Part shown: positions 1 to 6,056 of the stretch, one piece after another
Layout of the letters: each line of letters opens with the position of its first letter
Numbering within the stretch: position 1 is the stretch's first letter
Assembly: GCA_019419895.1 (NCBI GenBank)
Contig: JAHZIE010000038.1
Coordinates: 10,120 to 25,267 of the forward strand
Direction: 5' to 3'
Length of the DNA stretch: 15,148 nt
Source of the DNA: Clostridiales bacterium
Lineage (GTDB): Bacteria; Bacillota; Clostridia; Oscillospirales; Acutalibacteraceae
The notes under the pieces: model-generated
Database searches by the model: none
Told to the model about the DNA's origin: nothing
What the model saw: only the letters and a program-made list of their open reading frames with translations
Program-made: the position numbers and the translations under genes

Positions 1-31
1 TCGGAAACAGCTCTTCTATCCACTTTTTTTG

Positions 32-1189
32 TCATGCCGGTTGTCTTAAGAGATCCTCCAGGGTGGTATAGTAAAGTTTTTTAGGCGGCCACGTTTCATC
101 TGTGTAGGACACATCCGGATCCAGTATTGCCTCCAATACAATCAGCAGATGATTCTGGTCATCCCGAATGACATTTGAAACCACATAACCCTCCACCGGG
201 GACTCAAATGGGATTTCTTTGAGCTCTTCCGACTCTTTATCAAAATAATAGATCTTACCATCCTCCGATCGGTGCGCTATCAATGGGGAAACATTTTTAT
301 ATCCGCCGTCGGCGAGCCACAATCCCCGCTCCGGCTCCGCGATCTTTCGAGCCTTATCCCCTTCCAGCTTCAATATTACCGACTCGTCGTTAAAGTTGGT
401 CATGAAAACATACTCGTCATCCGCTTCCACACGATCAACCTTGTGAGAATTGATATCCGTTACCCCTTCTAAAGAAATCCGTGTTTGAAACTCCCCCTCC
501 TTGTCATAAACATATAGGAACAGTTCAGACTTCCCATCTTCCCAATTGATGATCAAGGCATAGAACTTTCCGTCGTCATAAGTAAAGTTTAATAACCCTG
601 GGCCATCTTCCTTTTCCTTGTCATAAAAGTATTCTATCACCTTTCGACTTCCCCCTGTCAGTGGAACAAATTCTTCGATATAGCTATGACTGCCGCCCTC
701 CACCTTGGAAAGATAAATTCTGTCCTCTCCGGCAGAAAAATAGGACAAGGGATAAATCTGATTTCCGATTGACGACGCGGTTACCTTTTTAGAATTCAGA
801 TCCACCTGATAGAAATAATCCATCCCCGAAAAACCGTCATAAAAAAAGACGGATCGATTCAGGCAGGCGATACTTCCAGATGACATATGGAACCTATTTC
901 TATATCCCAGCAGTTCAGACTGTCCCGTATCCATATGATAAGAATATAGGGTAGAGGAATAAAGCGTTTGCATCTCATCATCAGCAGCAAATCCTTTACT
1001 ACAGAGCAGTTCATTTCCCACCATGGTCATGACACTTTCATCTCTGGCCAGTTCCAAATCAAGAAGGAGCGGACCATCAATTGGCTGAGGAGGCGGATCT
1101 TCCGGGACAGAGGACGGCGCGGGCGTCTGATTACATCCCACAAGAAAAAAAGACAGCAAAACTGACAAGTACCACTTCTGTTTTTTCAT
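32..1189 (-). CDS. Secreted lipoprotein of unknown function, 385 aa
   Basis: I do not recognise a named family. The N-terminus is a lipoprotein signal: basic MKKQK, a hydrophobic stretch, then lipobox LVGC with the lipidated Cys at about residue 19. A Pro/Ser-rich linker follows, so the mature protein should be anchored on the outer face of the membrane. The rest is soluble and rich in short beta-type strands with repeated Tyr/Phe-Asp-rich segments (such as LYSYHMDTG, IYYFDKESEEL, LFLYVYDKEG). This pattern suggests a beta-propeller-like surface protein; that is inference, with no catalytic motif visible. The start is supported by GGTGGAG seven bases upstream of ATG. Residues of about 41-70 closely match the N-terminal part of the broken gene at 1247-1659, so the two are paralogues. 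No terminator is visible downstream within the 31 bases before the window edge. Confidence 0.75.
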   Translation of the reverse strand: MKKQKWYLSVLLSFFLVGCNQTPAPSSVPEDPPPQPIDGPLLLDLELARDESVMTMVGNELLCSKGFAADDEMQTLYSSTLYSYHMDTGQSELLGYRNRFHMSSGSIACLNRSVFFYDGFSGMDYFYQVDLNSKKVTASSIGNQIYPLSYFSAGEDRIYLSKVEGGSHSYIEEFVPLTGGSRKVIEYFYDKEKEDGPGLLNFTYDDGKFYALIINWEDGKSELFLYVYDKEGEFQTRISLEGVTDINSHKVDRVEADDEYVFMTNFNDESVILKLEGDKARKIAEPERGLWLADGGYKNVSPLIAHRSEDGKIYYFDKESEELKEIPFESPVEGYVVSNVIRDDQNHLLIVLEAILDPDVSYTDETWPPKKLYYTTLEDLLRQPA

Positions 1190-1246
1190 AATATCTCCAC
1201 CTCAACCGAGCGTTATTGGACAATAAGCTGTTACCGACATAAAAAT

Positions 1247-1659
1247 TTAAAAGGCATACCCTTTGGCAGGAGAATAAACATTATAAATTTCACTCAGCGA
1301 TCTTACGTAATATTCCCCTTCTTCTCCCTTGCCTTCATAATAGATGTTGTGATCATCGGCGTATCCAATCCAAGGATCGGCAACTACAAAGGCTTTTTTG
1401 TCATTTCTTGTTGACGCGATAACGATAGCATGTCCATTTGTTTGATATCATCGGCAAACCCTTTCTCACAGAGCAGTTCATTTCCTACCATGGTCATGAC
1501 GCTTTCATTTCTAACCAGCTCCAAATCGAGGAGGAGCGGATCAGATAAGGGTTTCGGACTGGCATTCTCTAAACCGGAGGATGAAGTGTTGGAAGTTTCC
1601 GCACAGCCCGTAAAGATGAAAAACAACAGACAAATTACCATCGATTTCCATTGTTTCAT
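1247..1659 (-). pseudogene. Chimeric wreck: lipoprotein 5' half joined to a peptidase-like 3' end
   Basis: The ATG at 1659 has a strong GGGGAGGG site and starts a lipoprotein (lipobox FTGC). It is clearly related to the neighbour at 32-1189: both share PLLLDLEL, ESVMTMVGNELLC and KGFA, and the DNA is alike too. Similarity ends at about 1450 and the frame stops at TAG 1384-1386 after 91 residues. From about 1440 a different frame is open down to TAA at 1247-1249. It reads like a genuine protein tail, with GHAIVIASTRND, VVADPWIGYADD and EIYNVYSPAKGYAF. The His followed about 16 residues later by ADPW resembles the His/Asp end of papain-like or C39-like cysteine peptidases, but the piece is too short to be sure. 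That frame meets a stop just upstream of the junction, so the two parts come from different genes joined by deletion or recombination. A 91-residue product could still be made. Confidence 0.7.
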
Positions 1660-1735
1660 TCAAAGCCCTCCCCGCAAGCAGCTTATTCGGACACTTTCGG
1701 ACATTGATGGGAAAAAGTAATTTAAGGACAAATAT

Positions 1736-1764
1736 AATATAACATATTTTATATTATATAACAA
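1736..1764 (-). promoter_or_regulatory. Promoter candidate for the broken lipoprotein gene
   Basis: On the minus strand TTGTTA (-35, 1759-1764) and TATATT (-10, 1736-1741) are spaced by exactly 17 bases, about 75 bases upstream of the start at 1659. The stretch around it (about 1729-1786) is almost pure A/T, so some match is expected by chance. Confidence 0.4.
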
Positions 1765-1942
1765 TAACTAATATTTAAAAATTACAGTTTGGATTTTTCT
1801 CCAAGAAGCCTCCTTGCTCTTTCCCACTGTGAGTTACCACAAAGAGCTCCAAAACCACCACAGACAGATGAAATGGAAAAAGCCACAAGCAAGCGCTCTT
1901 AAGAAAAACATAGAAATAAAATCACTTTGAAATTCTTAATGC

Positions 1943-1972
1943 AAAAAGGGCTGGAAAATATCCAGCCCTTTT
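1943..1972 (-). terminator. Rho-independent terminator of pfkA
   Basis: Perfect 8-bp stem GGGCTGGA/TCCAGCCC (1948-1955 and 1961-1968) with a 5-base loop. On the minus strand it is followed by five Ts (1943-1947). It starts about 26 bases past the pfkA stop. The other strand also has a T-rich tail, so it may work both ways. The rest of the 1660-1997 gap holds only the AT-rich promoter region above. Confidence 0.85.
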
Positions 1973-1997
1973 CTTCCCGTCTTTCAACAAAGGTGAT

Positions 1998-2960
1998 TTA
2001 AATGGAAATCGTATGCGCAACCTTCAGCATCTCTTTATCAATGTTTTTCTTCATTGCCAGCGCTTCCATGATATCATAATCCACGATTTTTCCGTCTTTC
2101 ATCGCCACAACACGGTTGCTCTTTCCATCTTCCAAAAGCTCAACGGCCCGGTATCCCATCTGGCTCGCGACAACTCTGTCTCTCACTGTGGGGGAACCGC
2201 CCCTCTGCACATGTCCCAAAACAGTCGCGCGGCTTTCGATCCCGGTCTTTTTCTCAATTTCCTCCGCCAGTTCAGCAACCTTTCCAACGCCCTCCGCAAC
2301 AACGACGATAAAGTGCTTTTTCCCGGTTTTCTGAATGGTGTTAATCCTTTCAATAATATCTTTGTCAATATCATAGGTTTCTTCCGGGACCAAAATCGCC
2401 GTGGCTCCTACAGCAATACCGGCCTGCAGCGCAATATGCCCGGCCCTTCTCCCCATCACCTCCACGACACTGCATCTGTCGTGAGACTGGGTAGTATCCC
2501 TGAGCTTATCCACCATCTCCATGGCGGTGTTCATTGCGGTATCAAAGCCTATGGTATAGTCGCTGCACGCGATATCGTTGTCAATTGTCCCAGGAATCCC
2601 AATACAGCGGATTCCTTCCTCTGTCAAGTCCTTCGCCCCGCGGAAAGAGCCATCGCCGCCAATGACAACAATACCTTCAATGCCCATCTCACGGCAATTA
2701 TCAGCCGCCTCTCTGACGCCCTCTCTCTCCTTGAATCTCGGGCTTCTCGCTGTGTAAAGAATAGTACCGCCCCTGTGGATAATATCCGACACGCTCCGCA
2801 GATTCATCTCCGCCACTTCTTTGTTCAGCAATCCATTATATCCGCGATAGATTCCAACAACCTCCATCCCCTTCGCCAAGCCTGTTCTGACTACCGCTCT
2901 TATCGCCGCGTTCATTCCCGGCGCGTCTCCTCCGCTGGTCAATACTCCAATCTTTTTCAT
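1998..2960 (-). CDS. pfkA: ATP-dependent 6-phosphofructokinase
   Basis: Phosphorylates fructose 6-phosphate to fructose 1,6-bisphosphate with ATP, the committed step of glycolysis in the cytoplasm. I place the start at the second ATG (2960): GGAGG sits nine bases upstream of it, and the product then has 320 residues beginning MKKIGVLTSGGDAPGMN, as usual for the bacterial family. Starting at 2978 would add six residues with no support. Visible motifs, numbered from 2960: the ATP-site GGDGS at 101-105 with Gly104, and GTIDND at 124-129 with catalytic Asp127 and Gly124. The Gly104/Gly124 pair is the signature of ATP rather than pyrophosphate users. MGRRAGHIA and GHVQRGG (substrate and effector site region) are also intact. 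The gene has its own promoter and terminator and is probably monocistronic. Confidence 0.97.
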   Translation of the reverse strand: MKKIGVLTSGGDAPGMNAAIRAVVRTGLAKGMEVVGIYRGYNGLLNKEVAEMNLRSVSDIIHRGGTILYTARSPRFKEREGVREAADNCREMGIEGIVVIGGDGSFRGAKDLTEEGIRCIGIPGTIDNDIACSDYTIGFDTAMNTAMEMVDKLRDTTQSHDRCSVVEVMGRRAGHIALQAGIAVGATAILVPEETYDIDKDIIERINTIQKTGKKHFIVVVAEGVGKVAELAEEIEKKTGIESRATVLGHVQRGGSPTVRDRVVASQMGYRAVELLEDGKSNRVVAMKDGKIVDYDIMEALAMKKNIDKEMLKVAHTISI

Positions 2961-2993
2961 GCTTTCTTGCCTCCACATTTGTTCTTTCTCATT

Positions 2994-3022
2994 ATTATAT
3001 AGCCTCCGCGCTTATTTCGCAA
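2994..3022 (-). promoter_or_regulatory. pfkA promoter
   Basis: Minus-strand TATAAT (2994-2999, perfect -10) lies exactly 17 bases from TTGCGA (3017-3022, 4 of 6 to the -35 consensus), about 34 bases upstream of the pfkA start. Position and spacing fit a vegetative promoter. Confidence 0.65.
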
Positions 3023-3055
3023 CTACTTTTTACGACTCTTACAAAACCTTTACAG

Positions 3056-4147
3056 TCAAATTTCAATAGGAATTTCCCCCTGTCCTTCCTTCAAAATCTC
3101 TCCAATGGCGTCCCCTATCGCTTTCGCCATGCAGAAAAATCCTAAATCATTAGGATGACATCCATCCACCGTTCCGGAATCGCCTACCAGAGGCTCCATG
3201 ACTCGGTTCCCGTCCACAAAGCAGACACGGCGATCCCCATGGTTTCTCGCCTGCATACAGTTAGAACGGATCAGATCTCTCCGGGCCCGCTCCTCCTCAC
3301 TTAAATAAACAGCAGGACGGGACACCATAATCACCGGCAAATCCGGCTGGGCCCGGCGGATAATGGAAAACATTCTCCCATGGGTTGCCTTGAGTTCTTC
3401 CCAAGAAGCGTTGTGGTCATAGTCATAAACAAATATTTTCATTTTCAGCGACGCTATATATTCCGCCATGGCGTCCTCTCCCTTCGCGCTGCCGGAAAAT
3501 CCGAGATTGATATAATCACAGTGGAAGCGCCGGGAAATCATGCTTTCATAAGAATTTCCCGGACGGGAAGCGCACCCGCCCTGTGTAATAGAGGATCCGT
3601 AAAACACCACTGGGGCGCCATAGGCGTAGGGCTCCGCCGGGCAGATCGCTGCGCCTCTTTTCAGCCCAATATACAGGCGGTTGACATTGCTGTAAAGGGG
3701 AAAATTGACGGTATATTCTCTCATTCCTCCGCCACCGCACTCCAGCAGGGACGCGTAGCCCTCTGTCATATCCTGGGGAGGAAGAAAGGTTTTGATATAT
3801 TTTTCCCTTTCCTGCTCCCTCACATACAGATCAAAACCAGCCGATCCTGTCATGGCAAAATGGACCATCCTGGAAATACGTCCCATTTCCGCATATATAG
3901 CAATGCAGGAAGAATCCGTCCGAAACCTGACGCGTCCTCCCGCCGTATCCGTGTGGAGCAGATAAACACCCTCACTGACCCGCCTGGCAGTCTCTTCCGG
4001 CATTCTCCTATATCGATCTTTTTGATCCGCGGGCTTTATCAGCCCGTAAATCTGAAACGGTTCCAACGCCGCGTCATAAAAAACAATATCTTCTTCGATG
4101 CCGCTTTTAACTTGGAAATTCCTGTCTATTTCTTCGATTTTGAACAT
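3056..4147 (-). CDS. SGNH/GDSL hydrolase with N-terminal GxDLY domain
   Basis: Probable esterase (acyl or acetyl ester hydrolase) of 363 residues with no signal peptide, so cytoplasmic. The N-terminal half is a beta-sandwich-type region containing GFDLY (104-108), the marker of the domain that precedes many SGNH esterases. The C-terminal half carries the SGNH blocks in order: FYGSSIT with Ser186 as nucleophile, NLGFSGS (oxyanion Gly), DHNA (block III Asn, about 246) and DGCH with Asp328 and His331 completing the triad. Family members are often carbohydrate deacetylases, but the substrate cannot be read from sequence. GGAGGGAGG lies eight bases before the ATG. The cre-like palindrome at its promoter suggests control by carbon source, fitting a role in sugar or glycan use (inference). 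Confidence 0.88.
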   Translation of the reverse strand: MFKIEEIDRNFQVKSGIEEDIVFYDAALEPFQIYGLIKPADQKDRYRRMPEETARRVSEGVYLLHTDTAGGRVRFRTDSSCIAIYAEMGRISRMVHFAMTGSAGFDLYVREQEREKYIKTFLPPQDMTEGYASLLECGGGGMREYTVNFPLYSNVNRLYIGLKRGAAICPAEPYAYGAPVVFYGSSITQGGCASRPGNSYESMISRRFHCDYINLGFSGSAKGEDAMAEYIASLKMKIFVYDYDHNASWEELKATHGRMFSIIRRAQPDLPVIMVSRPAVYLSEEERARRDLIRSNCMQARNHGDRRVCFVDGNRVMEPLVGDSGTVDGCHPNDLGFFCMAKAIGDAIGEILKEGQGEIPIEI

Positions 4148-4176
4148 AAATTTATTCCTCCCTCCTCAATGCTCTT

Positions 4177-4215
4177 ATTATACTCCCTTCTCTCCAAAGA
4201 AAGAAAGCGCTTTCG
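4177..4215 (-). promoter_or_regulatory. Promoter with cre-like operator before the SGNH hydrolase
   Basis: A perfect -10 (TATAAT on the minus strand, 4177-4182) lies 30 bases upstream of the start. A perfect 12-bp palindrome GAAAGCGCTTTC (4203-4214) is centred near -39. On the minus strand it reads CGAAAGCGCTTTCT, one mismatch from the CcpA cre pattern TGWAARCGYTWNCW. No good -35 is visible; the palindrome covers that place, which fits repression by CcpA or another LacI-family protein. Confidence 0.6.
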
Positions 4216-4344
4216 AAAATTTTCATCACTATCAAGCCCTCGTTTTCCCGGCTGTTACAAAACCCTCCTCCGTCCTCTCACCCATTTTTTTAAGCTGAAG
4301 TTTTTCCTTTTTACCGGCAGAGCTGTTTTTAGCATAGGAAATAG

Positions 4345-4390
4345 AAAAAGGCCAGAAGGGATATCTGACAGATAACCTTCCAGCCTTTTT
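4345..4390 (-). terminator. Terminator at the end of the Bce/transglycosylase operon
   Basis: Ten-base-pair stem (4350-4359 with 4376-4385, two G-U pairs on the minus strand), flanked by A5 and T5 that extend it, giving U5 on either strand. It starts 23 bases past the transglycosylase stop at 4414. It likely also acts on the plus strand. Confidence 0.8.
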
Positions 4391-4413
4391 CTACTTTTTG
4401 GTAATCTTTCAAT

Positions 4414-5133
4414 CTACTGGACCTGAAGCAGTTTATCCGCTTCTCTTCCAGAGATTTTGCCGCACTCCTCCATCCGCGCCAGCACCTGCCTCATTCTTTG
4501 CTCGGCAAGCTCAGGATTTGTGTCCAGCGCATAGGCTGTCGGCGCGTTGGGAAGGCCCGCCAGCATAACCGCTTCATAGTCCGTCAGTTCAGATGGTTTC
4601 TTTCCGTAATATCCCAGAGCGGCGTCATAAATCCCATAATATCCGCTTCCAAAATATATGGTATTGACATACAGTTCAAATATTTCTTCCTTGCTGTATT
4701 TTGATTCAAAGGCAAAAGCCGCAAAAATCTCAGCAAATTTTCTTTCTAATTCCTTTTCCTGGGTAAAATACAGATTTTTCGCAAGCTGCTGGGTGATAGT
4801 GCTCCCTCCTTCAGCAAAGGAGAAGGTTTTAATATCATTCCAGGCAGCCCTTCCAATGGCGATGATATCAATCCCCCCATGGGACCAAAACCGGCGATCC
4901 TCTGTCGATACAACCGCGTCGACATAAATTGATGGCAGTTCCTCAAAGGAAACAAAATGTTCCTGTCCCTGAATTTTCCCAACCATTTCTTCCATCGGCT
5001 GTTTTTCTTTTGCCTGCTGATACATCTGATATCCTTTGATTCCATAAAAAATTCCGAGGATGAGCATGAGGCAGACTATGACAGAGAGAATTAACGCCAA
5101 CAGTTTAAAAAATATCCCCACTGCCTTTTTCAT
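4414..5133 (-). CDS. Monofunctional peptidoglycan transglycosylase (GT51)
   Basis: Polymerises lipid II into glycan strands on the outer face of the membrane. 239 residues: one N-terminal membrane anchor (about 7-32), then a single GT51 domain and no transpeptidase domain. GT51 motifs are all present in order: EDRRFWSHGGID (catalytic Glu78), GGSTITQQLAKNLYF (109-123), RKFAE (second acid, Glu135), ELYVNTIYFG (153-162), and GIYDAALGYYGKKP. The length matches stand-alone transglycosylases such as MtgA/SgtB. The start is supported by AAAGGGAG upstream of the ATG. It is the last gene of the operon, 29 bases after the small gene at 5163-5282, which suggests co-expression with the Bce-like resistance module. 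Extra transglycosylase would help a cell whose lipid II pool is under attack; that link is inference. Confidence 0.93.
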   Translation of the reverse strand: MKKAVGIFFKLLALILSVIVCLMLILGIFYGIKGYQMYQQAKEKQPMEEMVGKIQGQEHFVSFEELPSIYVDAVVSTEDRRFWSHGGIDIIAIGRAAWNDIKTFSFAEGGSTITQQLAKNLYFTQEKELERKFAEIFAAFAFESKYSKEEIFELYVNTIYFGSGYYGIYDAALGYYGKKPSELTDYEAVMLAGLPNAPTAYALDTNPELAEQRMRQVLARMEECGKISGREADKLLQVQ

Positions 5134-5162
5134 GTTCTCATTCTCCCTTTCTTTTTCATCGG

Positions 5163-5282
5163 TTATTTTCTTCTTTTCCTCACAGTAATGAGGGCAATAA
5201 ACCCGCAGACCGCTGTAATTCCAGCCGCTGCCAGCGGAAGGCAGCCTTTTCCTTTGCCGCGGGTTTCTTTTATTCTTTTCAT
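5163..5282 (-). CDS. Small single-pass membrane protein, 39 aa
   Basis: Not recognised. The ATG overlaps the stop of the preceding gene as ATGA (5279-5282), with GGGAG about 9 bases upstream, which argues for a real translationally coupled gene. It is built as a basic N-terminus (MKRIKETRGKGKG), one hydrophobic segment of about 20 residues (CLPLAAAGITAVCGFIALIT) and a basic tail VRKRRK. The same frame stays open to 5411, but that longer reading would run through the upstream gene and has no binding site. Role unknown; a small subunit or regulator of the neighbouring transporter or transglycosylase is possible. Confidence 0.6.
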   Translation of the reverse strand: MKRIKETRGKGKGCLPLAAAGITAVCGFIALITVRKRRK

Positions 5283-5524
5283 TCTTTTTCTTCTCCCTTC
5301 TCTGTTATCCACCGCGAAATCCGGTCGGTCAGCGACCATACACCGGAAATCAGCAGCGTCAAAGCTCCGGCGGGCAGAGCCAATATGCCGACCACCGCCA
5401 TGCCAAGCCAAGTAATCACCTTGCCCGCCGCTCTGGCGGCTCTTGCCGGACAGTATCCTTTCTTCTTATGCCGACTGCAACAAGGAACTGGCAGTCTCTC
5501 TTTGTTCAGGCATTCTCTTTCCAC
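5279..5524 (-). CDS. Small membrane protein, about 81 aa, start uncertain
   Basis: Not recognised. The C-terminal half has one clear membrane segment (about WLGMAVVGILALPAGALTLL) followed by an amphipathic, charged end (SLTDRISRWITEKGEEKE). The N-terminal half is rich in Cys and basic residues (PVPCCSRHKKKGYCPARAARAAG). Its stop forms ATGA with the next gene, which supports this frame. I chose GTG at 5524 because GGGGAG lies ten bases upstream. It still overlaps the 3' end of the lipoprotein gene by 59 bases. ATGs at 5542 and 5563 in the same frame lack a binding site. The long overlap is unusual; a shorter protein starting inside the frame or a sequence error is possible. Confidence 0.5.
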   Translation of the reverse strand: MERECLNKERLPVPCCSRHKKKGYCPARAARAAGKVITWLGMAVVGILALPAGALTLLISGVWSLTDRISRWITEKGEEKE

Positions 5525-6056
5525 AGGACGATATCTCCCCATCAGAAAGAACAGTTTCATCATCCGAAACCAGTTCTACTTCTCCTTTAAAGTTATCATA
5601 GCAAACCATTATATAATTGCCGCCGCTTTCCATATTCAGTTCCATGGCAAAGGAACCGTCGTCATTGATTTGCAGCTCTGTCACTTCTTCATTCATTCGA
5701 ACCCGTATCCTCGCGTTTCCTTTTTCTCTCCGGATAAAGCCGTGCAGGATAACCTTTCGTCTTTCTGTCGACGCTCCGCCGAATACGACATCCCTGCCTG
5801 TAACATACCGGCATTGGGAGTTGTATTTTCCCGTATAGGAATCATTAGCAGGTGTTCTCTTTCCAATCAAATCCCCATCTTTTGTCAGCTGAGAACTTCC
5901 CAAATTCCTGGCAAGCCCCTCCAGATAATCATGAATCTCGTGAGGGGACATCTCCCCCAGCTGGCAGGAGGAAAAACTCACCGCCGTACAAACCAGCAGG
6001 AAAAGAAATATGCCTTTCAAGATAACGCTTCGGTGAAAAGAGGGACTTTTGATCAA
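5466..6056 (-). CDS. Small lipoprotein of the Bce-like operon, 196 aa
   Basis: Not recognised. It begins with a type II signal sequence: basic start, hydrophobic stretch (GIFLFLLVCTAVSF), lipobox FSSC. The start codon is TTG at 6056, overlapping the permease stop by one or two bases as TTGA, with AGGGGGG seven bases upstream. The mature part has a short helical region (PHEIHDYLEGLARNLG), then from about residue 85 a beta-rich stretch with the look of a small beta-sandwich (VILHGFIRREKG, RIRVRMNEEVTELQI, SFAMELNMESGGNYIMVCYD). Placed directly after the permease, it may be an extracytoplasmic partner of the transporter. That is inference; standard BceAB modules have no lipoprotein. Confidence 0.75.
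   Translation of the reverse strand: MIKSPSFHRSVILKGIFLFLLVCTAVSFSSCQLGEMSPHEIHDYLEGLARNLGSSQLTKDGDLIGKRTPANDSYTGKYNSQCRYVTGRDVVFGGASTERRKVILHGFIRREKGNARIRVRMNEEVTELQINDDGSFAMELNMESGGNYIMVCYDNFKGEVELVSDDETVLSDGEISSCGKRMPEQRETASSLLQSA

Noticed and set aside
1998..2978. pfkA start six codons further upstream
   Set aside because: GGAGG lies inside those codons at the right distance for the ATG at 2960, and the family begins with MKKIGVLTSGG.
2013..3002. Long plus-strand open frame opposite pfkA
   Set aside because: It is the antisense shadow of a fully recognised gene, has no binding site and no family features. The same holds for the plus-strand frame at 3380-4375 opposite the esterase gene.
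5163..5411. An 82-residue version of the small protein before the transglycosylase
   Set aside because: The first 43 residues overlap the coupled upstream gene, have no binding site and look non-natural. The ATGA start at 5282 is better supported.
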